Assembly: GCA_028571685.1 (NCBI GenBank)
Contig: CM053162.1
Span: 73,768,351-73,832,350, forward strand
Direction of reading: 5' to 3'
DNA length: 64,000 nt
DNA from: Heterohyrax brucei
Taxonomy: Eukaryota; Chordata; Mammalia; Hyracoidea; Procaviidae
Shown: positions 1 to 10,030 of the stretch, one piece after another
How the letters are laid out: every line of letters begins with the position of its first letter
Position numbering within the stretch: position 1 is the stretch's first letter
Translations under genes and position numbers: made by a program
The notes under the pieces: generated by a model
What the model saw: the letters and a program-made list of their open reading frames with translations, nothing else
The model's database searches: none
What the model was told of the DNA's origin: nothing

Positions 1-962
1 TGTCCCTGCGTTTCTAGGAGGAAAGCATGTTCCTGTTCCCTAGAGCACGTAGGTGGGTGAGCTTTCTTGCCAGACTGTGGGGACACGGTGCTGCTCACCC
101 TAAGAACTGGGGTGCTGCTCCTCCCCAGGCCCCTGTGGTGGGGTAGGAAGCAGGACTGGAGCCACCAGTTGGGTTCCTGGTGTGGGTCAGTGAGGACCTG
201 CTTAATGAATAGAGTGGTGTTAGATGCCATGAATCTACCCACCCCCTACAGCCGACACTGGAGCTGAAGTCAGGCATCAGGTGTATCTACTGTCATGCTG
301 CCTCGACTGATGGCCTGCGCTGCTGAAATACACCCACACAGTCTCTGCAGGGGTGAAAGCCACCCAGAGTCCATGGGCCTCTTAGGCCTGTGCCTCAGCC
401 AAAGAGCCACGCCAGTGCTGAGGTCCTGGCTTAGGGGAGCCAGCAGATTATTCTTTCCTGCTTGTGCGTTTGTTCCCTCTCCCAAGCGGAGAGAAAGGCT
501 TGGGGGCAGAGGACACACCAGTCACTGGAGCCGGCCAGCGCCTAGCACGGAGCGCGGAGGAGACAGTTAAAGGGGAGAGACCTTCTTCCCCAACAGGGCG
601 CGTGTTGATCTGCAAGATTGCGTGCACCGGTACGTGCTTGTCTGCTGCCAACTGAGTGCGACTTTTCACTGGCTCTGGAGGCTGGAGTAGACGCCCTGCT
701 GCCTGTTCTGTCCTGGCGTGGACAGCACATCCTGAGCACTGCTGCCCACCTCGCAGCTCACGTACGTGCCAGCTGGGCCAGCCTGGGGCTGCAGGTTCCC
801 GCCAGCTCAGGTCTGGCTACTGCTTCCTGCTTCTAACCCTCTCCTCCCGCCCCTGCTCAGTCCGATTCCCCAGCTCTGCCTCTGATGTGCCGGGCTCCTA
901 GGTCATCGTGCGCAAGTGATTCTCTTGTGTTTTCAGGTATCTGTTGTACAAGTGAGCCCAGG
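1..962. other. Intergenic, no gene recognised
   Basis: Moderately GC-rich DNA. The open frames here are short, overlap on both strands and resemble no protein family I know. No RNA gene or clear repeat was seen. Confidence 0.6.
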
Positions 963-1262
963 AATTGCCAGGTGACTCTGCCTTCGTGGCCCAACTTATC
1001 CTTCCTTCTTCCATGGCTGTTGATTGTGGCTCCAGGTAAAATGAAATCCTGGACAACTTCAGTCTTTGCCCATTTATCATAATATTGTTTATTGATCCAG
1101 CTGTGAGGAGTTTTGTTTTCTTTGTGTTGAGGCGGAATCCATCCTGGTGTCGGTAGTCTCTGGTCGTCATCAGTAAGTACTTCACAGACAAACAAGACTG
1201 CGTCACCTGCGTGTCTCTGGTTGTTGATGAGTCGCCTCCAGTCCTGATGTCACACCCTGAGA
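963..1262 (-). mobile_element. RTE/BovB-like LINE fragment (3' part of ORF)
   Basis: The minus strand reads as a decayed C-terminal part of an RTE reverse transcriptase polyprotein, with a recognisable 'EVVQDFILPGATINSHG' stretch. The same segment recurs at 6500-6660, 49560-49700 and, on the plus strand, 4440-4620 and 52550-52720. Frameshifts and stops make it non-functional. Confidence 0.75.
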
Positions 1263-3890
1263 TTGTTTGCTCCGCAGGCAGAGTGAGTTAGACCAGCGGA
1301 AGGACAAGACAGAGGAGACAGCTGGCAGCTAGGCCTTTAGGTAGAGTCCGGCCTTTAGGTAGAATCTGTCCCTCAACACCACTCAGGACCTTTTCTTCTC
1401 TCGCTGTGCTGCCCACACCTGTGCCCCTGTCAGGAGTTTCTAACCAGCAGTCTATGCAGTCTATGAACCCTTGAAGTGTATGTGTGTCTGTGTGCACGCA
1501 CACAGGCTTAGAGAGCCTTGCATCCACCCATTTTTCGGGAAAGAAGTCTCATGGCTTTCATCAATGTCTAAGAAAAATTCATGAGCAAAATAGCAACTAA
1601 TAGCCAAATCCCTGTGGAAACATAGCTCTTCCTTCAGGGGAAGTCTGGATGCCCTGTGCGGTTACTGCTGCTGGGAGGGTGTTTCCTCTCTCTGCCTTCT
1701 GTAACACTGATGGGTATTTTCAAGACCTGCAGCTCTGCCCATCCCACCGTCCCCAGCCAGCCCTACCTGGACCCCAGGTCACAGCCAAATACCACCAAGA
1801 CAGCCACAGCTTCCAGCTGTCCCCAAACAAGGTGGGGACACGAAGGAGAGCATGAAGACCCTGCCCTTTCCAGGGTAGAGGGAGGCTGCCAGCTAGCTGG
1901 GGGTATTACCAACCAGAGGTGCTAGTGCAGAGGCTCGGGCTGCCAAAGTCAGGCTAAAACAGGCTCCCCTGTAACATCTCCCAAGGCTTTTGAGCCCCCA
2001 GTGCTGTCAAGTCAGGGCCAAGGTTGTGAGTGTGCTCTGAGGAGAGACCGGACAGCAGACGGGACCAGACGTGCACCAGCCACCTGCTTGTCCCCTCTCC
2101 TGCAGCAGAGCTTCGTATCTGCTCACCAGGCAGGTGAGGGTGGGGAGTAGCTAGTGGGAGGCAGGAGGAGGGAGAGAGAGTGCCAAATGTGTCCCCTGTG
2201 GCCTGGTTTTGAATTTAATGGGCAGCATTTACTGGAATGAGAGAGGGAGCCTCCAGACCCTGGGGACCAGAAGACAAAGGCCACTGAGGAAGTGTGGGGC
2301 GGGCGGAGGGGCGGAGGGAGCCCAGGCTTTGTGTGGGAGCGCTACCCCTCTATCTGTTTCAATCACTGGTGGGGTTAGGGTTACCCTGCCTTTGGGGCCT
2401 CAGCTACTTTGTGGGGTCTGGGACGCTCGCTGTTGTGATGGTAATAGGGGGGCCTCTCTCACAGAGGCCACCCCTTCGTGGACCTGCCTGCAGCAGCTCC
2501 CAGAGGAGACTGAAGTTCTCATTCCCTCAGGGTGGGGGCAGCTTGCAGGCCCAGAACTGGACCTGGGACAACAGCCCCCTGCCAGTGCAAACCCATCGCT
2601 AAGCATACCTCCCAAGCCCCAGCCATGACCTTCCTCTCTGCAGAGCTCCAGGAAAGGAACGGAATCTGACCGCTGAGATGCTTTTCGGGCCCTGAACAAT
2701 CCTGCCTTTCTCTAGGCTCACTGACGGGTCTGTTTCCTCCTGTAACTGGGTCTCGTAATCTCCAGCTCTCACCTTTGCTTCTAAGGCTAATGAACTGGGT
2801 CTCCCCCTTGCCTCCCCGCATCCCCCACTCTGGTACAAGGCTCAGGTTAAGCCAGGTGGGCTATTTTCTCTCTGTTCCCCGAGGTGCTTATCTCTAAAGC
2901 TGATGGAAGCAGGCCCTGCCCTGAGCAGTAAGTCCCTTCTCCAGAGAAGGCTGTCGGGAGAGACCTTCACCAGGGACAAAGGAGGACGGCCTCTGACCAT
3001 GCAGGCTGAAGGCCTCTCGGGCAGCAGCTCCTGATGGACCTTGTCACTTCCTAGGACAGAGGCTGTGGCAGAGGGAGCTTCTGGTAACAGCCGCGTGGGG
3101 TCAGGTGGTTATCTAGAGAGCAGTGAAGACACACAGGGGACGTGAGATCAGAAGAGCTGAGTGTCCTCCTCTGGCTGGGAGTGAGGAGAGACAGTGAAGT
3201 CGGGGCAGGGCAGCCTGCGGGCAGCAGGGCGGGGGTGTGGGGTGACGATGGGGCCCGCTGGCCAGAGCTGGAGGCGAGGCTGGCCTGCCAGCGGTGGGCG
3301 GAGGCCCCGAGAGAGAGGCGATTCTGGGCGTCTGTGGGCCTGCCTGGCGCTCCCCAGAGTGAACGCTTCGCAGGCGGGAGCCGTGTCCTGCTCGTTTCAG
3401 GACACTGGTGAAGGGCACACGGGCACACGTGGCCAGACGAGTCACACAGAGTAGGGACAGCCGTGTGCCAAAGGGGAAGGGCCAGGAGGTCAGCACTTCC
3501 TGCAGGAGGAAGACCCTGGCGTTGGCCTTGTTTAGGATCCCCAGTGTACAGGGGTAAGAAGAAGCAGGCCAGCTTTTGGTCAGTTCTCTTGTGGTTCCTA
3601 ACTTCTCCACAGCCACGCCCCGCCTCAGCCCCGGGGCTACAGAGACAGCCAGGCCGAGGCCTCGAAGACCCTGCGAAGCTAAGAACGGGCTAGTTCCCGA
3701 CTGCCCCAGTGTGACTCCGGTGGTGGGTGCGCGTGTGTGAGAGAGAGCGTATGTGGGTGTCTGACAGAACTGGGGGCCCCCCACCGGGCAGTAATCCCGT
3801 TCCCCGCGCTTTATCACTGCTAACAGAATGCTGAGAGTCCCTCAGATTATTTTAATAGATACGTAACTAGTTTTTCTCCCAAAACATGAT
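1263..3890. other. Intergenic, no gene recognised
   Basis: About 2.6 kb of unique-looking DNA. The longest frame (minus strand, 3113-3817) has low-complexity Pro/Ser/Arg-rich composition typical of chance frames in GC-rich mammalian DNA. I see nothing specific. Confidence 0.55.
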
Positions 3891-3899
3891 AATTGCATT

Positions 3900-4057
3900 G
3901 TTGTTAAGTGCCCTGCAGTCGGTTCCGACTCACAGAGACCCTGTAGGTTGGACAGAACTGCCCCATGCGGTTTCAGGGGGTGCCTGGTGGATTCGAATGC
4001 CAGCCTCGTGGGTAGCAGTCCCAGCATTTAGCCACTGCACCACAGAGCTTCTGGTGT
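3900..4057 (-). mobile_element. AfroSINE
   Basis: Reverse-oriented tRNA-derived SINE. It begins 'ttgttaagtgccctgcagt', continues through 'ccgactcacagagaccctgt' and 'gtggattcgaatgccagc' (the B-box side of the tRNA-like head), and ends near 'gccactgcaccacagagctt'. It is diverged from the other copies in the window. Confidence 0.85.
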
Positions 4058-4091
4058 AATCACTGTGTACTTTTTCACTCAGTGTAGATCG

Positions 4092-4235
4092 AGAGAGCCC
4101 GGTGGCTGTTAATCGGAAGGTCAGTGGTCTGAGTCCCCCAGCTCTCCTGGGAAGCCCATGGGGCAGTTCTCCTCTGTCCTACACAGCCACCGTGAGTCCA
4201 GATCAGCTCGGCGGCAACGGGTTTTGTTTTTTGTT
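4092..4235 (+). mobile_element. AfroSINE
   Basis: Forward-oriented copy with a degraded tRNA head ('ggtggctgttaatcggaagg'), the central 'catggggcagttctcctctg' block and the tail 'ctcggcggcaacgggttttg'. It lies 35 bp from the opposite-strand copy at 3900-4057, so the pair forms an imperfect inverted repeat. Confidence 0.85.
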
Positions 4236-4279
4236 TTTCGGCATCTGCATTTGTGTGCTGGTCGTCTCTATCTCCTTCT

Positions 4280-5105
4280 GTATGAACTGGCTGTGGATAC
4301 GTTCTCTGTGGAGCAAAGAATCCAAGAAGCTGGACTGTGTGAAGAGCACGGCCTCACGGTCGGAGGAAGGCCAACGACGTACAGCATGCTGATGTCCCCA
4401 CTTTCCAAAGGAAGGGACTTGAGCCCTTTTTGGTGAAGATCAAAGGCCACATTCTTCAGGATGGATCACTCCTCAACATTAAGAAAACAAAAATTCTCAC
4501 AACTGAACCAATAAGCAATGTTGTGATAAACAGAGGAAAGGAGAGGGTGATCCAGGGTTTCATTTCGGTTGGATCCAGAACCAACACCCATGGAAGCAGC
4601 AGTCAGCCAACCAAAAGACACAGGATACCAGGTAAATCTGCTGCAGAAAAGCTCTTTAAGGTGTTAGAAAGCAAAGATGTGGCCTTGAGGACTCAGGTGG
4701 CCTGACCCAAGCCGTGGTGTTTTCCAGTCTCTTAGGATGCATGTGACAGCTGGACAATGAACAAGAAGACTGCAGAGCTGACACCTCTGAGTAGCAGTGC
4801 TGGCGTGGAATGCTGACTGTACTGTGGACCGCCAGAGAAGAAGCCAGTCTGTCCCAGAGGAAGCACAGCTGGAGAGCTCCTTAGAGTCAAAGATGGCGAG
4901 AGTTTGTCACACATACTTTGAACGTGTTATCAGGAGGCACCAGTCTCTGCAGAAAGAGCGCGCTTGCGAAGTGGAGAGTCGGTGAGAAAGAAGAGGACCC
5001 TCAACAAGACAGGTGGGCGAAGCCCAGCCAAGATCTTGAGGTGGTGCAGGACTGGCCTGTTGTCAACAGGGCCGCTCTGAAGTGGGGACAACTCAAGGTC
5101 ACTTA
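4280..5105 (+). mobile_element. RTE/BovB-like LINE, 3' portion
   Basis: Plus-strand remnant of the C-terminal half of an RTE polyprotein. It includes a 'NIKKTKILTTEPISN' region, then the post-RT segment and the 3' end near 'aagtggggacaactcaagg'. Several frameshifts and in-frame stops are present. The repeat head-on at 5964-6955 is the same family in the opposite orientation. Confidence 0.8.
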
Positions 5106-5504
5106 CCAGTGGGTCCTAGATCTCACCTGACCGAGGCTGCCTTGGGGCGTCCTAGGTCTCACCCGGCCACAGGGCTACGTGGCTGCCGTTCTCCCACACT
5201 TCGCATCCCCCCACCCTCAGAATGCAGGAACTGACTTCCAGTGCCAGCGAGGAGCCCCCCACGGGCACTCAGAGACCGAAGTTCCGTCCGTCAGGCGTGT
5301 GTCATGCTCCTACTGCTGAGCCTGGGACCACCTGAGCTGATCACCAGCAAGGACAGTGGGATGACCCTGGTGGGTCAAAGCAGTCTGGTGTCACCCTTGC
5401 AGTTTGGGATCAGAAGGTGTTAGTGCTCACCCACAAACGGGGTGACAGCTACGCAGTGAGGCCAAGGGAGAGGGAATATTGAGGAAACAGCTGCAATATC
5501 CACC
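5106..5504. other. Intergenic, nothing recognised
   Basis: Short unique stretch between LINE fragments. No gene, repeat or motif could be supported. Confidence 0.5.
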
Positions 5505-5950
5505 GCGTGTTGTTTCTTTTGAAATGTTTTTGAAATGTTAATTTTTCAGACTTTCCCTTTATGATGTTTAGATTTCATGCCATGCTTGGAAAGATTTCCC
5601 TTCTTCAAAATTTTAAAAATAGTGACCCATGGTTTCTTTCAATATCTCATTTTAATATAGCAGTCGTCTGTCAATTTAAAGTTCACTGACTCTAAGGACG
5701 TGGCAGGGATCCAGCTTCATTCTTTTCCCCAGATGGTTAATCAATTGGCCCACAACTTTATTGCTATATATTTTTTAATGTCATCTTTGTTATGTATTAA
5801 ATTCCTCTTTATCCTTCAGTTTGTTTATGGACTTTCTTTTCTATTAACTTGTGGTTTCTGAGTCAGGAGTGAACGTGGAAAAATACTGAGATGTTTCCAC
5901 AAATAGATAGCTTTCTATTCTACACACTGTCTCAGTATTTGTAGTGTCGG
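5505..5950 (-). mobile_element. Old L1 LINE fragment
   Basis: AT-rich DNA that matches antisense L1 ORF2/3' sequence in outline: 'cttggaaagatttcccttc', 'gcagggatccagcttcattc', 'cacaactttattgctatata' and 'ttatggactttcttttcta' follow the usual order. It is heavily diverged. Confidence 0.6.
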
Positions 5951-5963
5951 CAAAGTTGGCCGC

Positions 5964-6955
5964 GTTGTTGTTAGGTGCTGTTCAGTCAGCCCCGACTTAC
6001 AGCGACCCTACGGACAACAGAATGAAATACTGCGTGGTCTTGCGCCGTGTCCACAATTGGTGTGAAGCGTAAGCCCACTGTTGCGGCCACTGTGTCTGTC
6101 AGGCCACCTTGCCGAGGGCCTTCCTCCTTTTCGCTGACCCTCCCCTCTACCCGGCGTGATGTCCTTCTCCAGGGACGGATCTCTCCTGACAATATGTCCA
6201 GAGTATGGAAGACGAAGTCTCACCTTCTTCGCTTCCAAGGAGCACTTGGCTTGTACCTCCTCCAGAACAGATCTGTTGGTTCTTTTGGCAGGCCATGGGA
6301 CATTCAGCACTCTTCTCCACCACCACAGTTCAAAGGCGTCAGTTCTTCTGTCTTCTTTGCTCATTGTCCAGCTTTTGCCTGCATGTGATGCAATTGAAAA
6401 TACCAGTGGCTTCGGTAAGGCACACTGTAGTCTTCAAGGTGATATCTTTAGTTTTTATTACTTTACAAAGATCGTTTGCAGCAGATTTTTGCAATGCAAT
6501 GCGTGTTTTGATTTCTTCTTGACTGCTGCTTCCATGGGTGTTGATTGTGGACCCAAGTAAAATGAAATCCTTGACAACCTCAGTCCTTTCTCCACTTATG
6601 ATGATATTGCTCACTGGTCCAGCTGTGAGGACTTTGTTTTCTTGATATTGAGGTGTCACCCATACTGACGACTGTGGCCTTTGATTTTCATCAGTAAGTG
6701 TTTCAAATCTTCTTCTCTTCCAGCAAGTAAAGTGGTGTCGTCTTCATAAGGCAGGTTGGTAATGAGTCCTTCTCCAGTGATGCCTCGTTCTTCTTTGTAT
6801 AGTCCGGTTTCTCAGATTATTTGCTTGACGTACAGATTAGAAAGGTATGGTGAAGGGATACAACCGTAACGCACACCTTTCCTGACTTTGAACCATGCAG
6901 TGTCCCCTTGTTCTGTTTGCATGACACCCTCTTGATCCATGTACAGATTCCTTTA
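5964..6955 (-). mobile_element. RTE/BovB-like LINE, ~1 kb 3' portion
   Basis: Best-preserved RTE piece on the 5' side. It starts with the 3'-terminal '(gtt)n-aggtgctgttcagtcag' shared with AfroSINEs. The minus strand then encodes the C-terminal domain ('AFELWWWRRVLNVPW', 'GHIVRRDPSLEKDI') and further upstream the 'FILLGSTINTHGSSSQ' block. It ends near 'ttgatccatgtacagattcc'. Frameshifted and inactive. Confidence 0.88.
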
Positions 6956-6957
6956 GG

Positions 6958-7230
6958 GTATAATTACATGTGCTCCGTATTCCTTCCTTGCATGTGGCTG
7001 GCCAACTGACCCAGCACCATTTATTGGAAAGACTATTCTTTCCCTAATGAATGAATGGTCTGGCACTCTTGCTGGATCCCTTGACCACAGACACATGGGT
7101 TTATTTCTGAACTCTAAGTTCTATTACGTTGGTCTATATGTTTATCTTTGTGTATTTATTTTATACTGGGGTTTATAACCCAGTACGTTCCCTGTTTATT
7201 TTGTTACTCAGGTTGTTCTAGGTTTGATCA
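6958..7230 (-). mobile_element. L1 LINE fragment
   Basis: Contains antisense L1 landmarks in order: 'cccagcaccatttattgg', 'aagactattctttccctaat', 'ttgaccacagacacatgggt', 'ttctattacgttggtctata'. It is 5'-truncated and diverged. Confidence 0.7.
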
Positions 7231-8039
7231 CTAGTTTTGGTCATGAGGAGCTCTTTCAGCTTGCCTCCTTTGTGCCTTTGACACCCACACAGCTTTTGTT
7301 GTGTGGACACCCTTCGCTTTGCGGTACCACAAGATGCTCTGAGCTTGTCCTGTGCGTCCCTGCCTCAGCCGTGGAATTAGCCATTCCTCCATCAAGCCAC
7401 GACTGCTTTTCCTGGAGAACAGTTTGAAAAAACAAAGTCGGTGTGCTGGGTGTGCTTGTTGCCCGTTGTGTTTAGGTCTGGACCAGCAAGATGAGACAGC
7501 GTGTATAATAGCCCGTGCATACACACATATTTTTTCTTCTGTATCTGTGCCTGTGGGTATATATGTGTTTTGTATAGACACAAATCTATGTGTGTGCGTG
7601 TGTATGTGTGTGTGTGTGTGTGTGACAGGAGTCCATACTGATGTCTGCAACTGTAGGCCAGCCCCACAGTGTCCATTCTACCGTTTGTTTATTGTTTGCT
7701 TGTGAGCACGCTGTGCAGCAATGAGAAGCCTGACTCCAGCCATTGGTGGCCACTTGCTTATTCAAACTTTGTTGACCTTTTCAGAGCCCTTAACGTGTTC
7801 TCTACTTTCGCTTACGTCCAACTGTTATTCCTGGTGGTTTTTGTCAGACTGAACTTTGAAGTTTCATGTCACTGGACAGGTTCATCTTTTCACTTAAGCT
7901 TCAAACTTCTGCATCTAGCCCACAAAAACCTTCCCACCTCCTCACCACATCCCACGTCCAGATAATAAAAATATGTTAGCACCATTTCAGATGTAGATAT
8001 TTAATTTATCTGGATTTTATTTTCAGGTTACATAAGGTA
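7231..8039. other. Intergenic, nothing recognised apart from a (GT)n tract
   Basis: Unique-looking DNA. Short open frames here do not resemble known proteins. It holds the microsatellite at 7588-7624 and may include very old L1 sequence. Confidence 0.5.
7588..7624. repeat. (GT)n microsatellite
   Basis: Interrupted GT dinucleotide run (gtgtgtgcgtgtgtatgtg followed by a pure GT stretch). Confidence 0.95.
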
Positions 8040-8520
8040 CAGATCTAACCCTTTCTATCCCCTCCAGTGGATGTCTGAGGCCCTAGCCACCTTTGCTCAT
8101 GAGTCTGTGCCTTAGTGACTTTCAATGCATGAGCTTAATTCTAGACTCTGTGGTACTGATCTGTTTGCTCCACGTGGGTGCTAATGTGAAACAGTATTTT
8201 AATTTTTGTAACCTTGAAATATGTTTTGGTATTTAGTAAAAGTACCCCATCACTGACCTTTTTCAAAAATTTCCTGGCTCTTCTCAAATGTTTATTCATA
8301 CAGTTGAGCTTTAGAATTAATTTGTGAACTTTTATTTAAAAAACCCCGTGGGGATCTTGACTGGATTACACTGACTTTTTTTGCTTTGGGAGAATTGACA
8401 CCTCAACGTGGTAAATCTCTCAGGTCTTTTATGTATTTCATAAAGTTTTATGGTTTCTTCCTATAAGTGTTGTACTTTATTCATGAATATATTACATATT
8501 TTTAAATTGCACTTTCAGAT
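8040..8520 (-). mobile_element. Old L1 LINE fragment
   Basis: Antisense L1-like order of blocks: 'tctgtggtactgatctgttt', 'gctttagaattaatttgtga', 'ttgggagaattgacacctca', 'tttatgtatttcataaagtt'. Diverged, non-coding. Confidence 0.6.
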
Positions 8521-9023
8521 TTATTATTACTAACAGTATAAAAACTATTTTATTATATATTTGTCGTATATCTGAACAAGTTATTTCATGTAATAAGTTC
8601 CATTAGAACTAATAGATTACAGTTAATTAAATGTAATCAATTTTCAGCTGGCTTCTTTCATAGACTAGAATAGTGCCTACAAACAGTGTCTTAGTTCTTT
8701 CTAAACTGACATGTTAGTTACGAGTGTGGAGAGGTTTCACACAGATTTTACAAATCTAACCAAGGAAAAGCACTGTAAGAAATTGTACAAACACTTTTCT
8801 GATTCCTAAACAAAATTAAGAATCAGAAAATGGAAATAACAACAGACCTGAGGAAATGTAATAAAATAACTGTAAACAAATTAACTGTAAATAAGTTGAC
8901 AAGTTTTATAAAATTTTTATAGCAGTGTATCTTCAAGTCTAAATAAAGATGGTCAAGACTTGTAGAAAAATACATATAACCAAAATAGACAAGGGAAGAA
9001 AAGAAAGCCCCAAAAGGTAAATA
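8521..9023. other. AT-rich intergenic DNA
   Basis: About 500 bp of AT-rich sequence with no convincing gene or repeat assignment. It may be further L1 decay. Confidence 0.45.
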
Positions 9024-9300
9024 AAAAAACCAAAAACCCACTGCCGTCAAGTCGCCTCCAACTCATAGCAACAGAGGAGGACTGCCCAGGCCAGGGGAGG
9101 ACCGCCCAGGCCAGGGGAGGACCGCCCAGGCTAGGGGAGGACCAGGGTAGGGGAGAGCTGCCCAGAGGGTTTGCGAGGCTAGGGAGCTCCACAGAACCGG
9201 ACCGCCACATCTCTGTCCGATGGAGCAGCTGGTGGATTTGAACCATTGATCCTTCATCTGGCCACTGAGCACGTAACCACCATACCACCAGGGCTACTGC
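9024..9300 (-). mobile_element. AfroSINE carrying an internal minisatellite
   Basis: Reverse-oriented SINE. It opens with 'cactgccgtcaagtcgcctc', and the tRNA-like head is at the right end ('ggtggatttgaaccattgat ... accaccagggct'). Between them, 'ggaggac' recurs at 9076, 9096, 9116 and 9136, a four-copy 20-bp tandem repeat, so the element is longer than its siblings (about 275 bp against about 160). Confidence 0.85.
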
Positions 9301-9984
9301 AAAAGGATTGATAATTATGAAAGAAGTTGAGAAAGTTGTCAAAAACCTGCCACTGGCATTTATACTTCCAGTGTTTTTTTGCTTTCCTGCCTTTTGCCAG
9401 CTGCACGGTCGGGTTGCTAGCCGCTGTTAGTGATGGTAGCACTATTGGTGAGAACTTGTCTTTCCTTCCTTTAACTGAAGTGCTTCTGATGTCTAGTTGT
9501 TAATTGTAATGTTTGCTATAAGTTTGCCAAGTAAGAAAGTTTTCTTCTCTTTCTGGCTTCTTGTGAGTTTTTATAAGATGAAGTCAAAATAATAGTAATA
9601 GTAATAAAACCCACAGCCATTGAGTCGATTCTGCCCCATAGCAACCCTGTAGGACAGAGCAGAACTGTCCTTCAGAGTTTCCAAGGAGCGCTGGGGGCCT
9701 CAGACTGCCTCCCTCTTGGTCAGCAGCTGCAGCCACTAAGCACTGCGCCACCGGCTTCTCTAAGAAGTCAGTGTTGGCTTTCACCAGCAGCGTTTTTCAA
9801 CACTGATGAGGCTCGCCTTTCTTTGTCCCTTCACCCATCAGGACAGCAAGGCCTCATGTCAGAAGGGCTCCCGGCACTGTTACAGCTTCTGCTCCACCTG
9901 GTCACAGTGTCTTATTTCTTTGCTTAGCTTTGGATTTTATTTGGTAGTATTTGATTTATGATTTTTGCATAAATCTAAAGAAGG
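9301..9984 (-). mobile_element. Old L1 LINE, split by a SINE
   Basis: L1-like antisense fragments on both sides of the AfroSINE at 9596-9765: 'gaagtgcttctgatgtctag', 'tttgctataagtttgcc' before it, and 'caacactgatgaggctcgcc' and 'tatgatttttgcataaatc' after it. The SINE therefore appears to have inserted into an existing L1. Confidence 0.55.
9596..9765 (-). mobile_element. AfroSINE
   Basis: Reverse-oriented copy following an (aat)n tail. It has 'gccattgagtcgattctgcc', 'tagcaaccctgtaggacaga' and the tRNA-derived end 'cactaagcactgcgccacc'. It lies within L1-like sequence. Confidence 0.88.
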
Positions 9985-10030
9985 TTTGTCATGAGTCGGA
10001 TCCGACTCGACGGCACTTGGCTTGGCTGGG
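9985..10030 (+). mobile_element. AfroSINE 3' fragment
   Basis: Only the tail survives: 'catgagtcggatccgactcg' followed by 'acggcacttggcttggc'. Confidence 0.75.
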
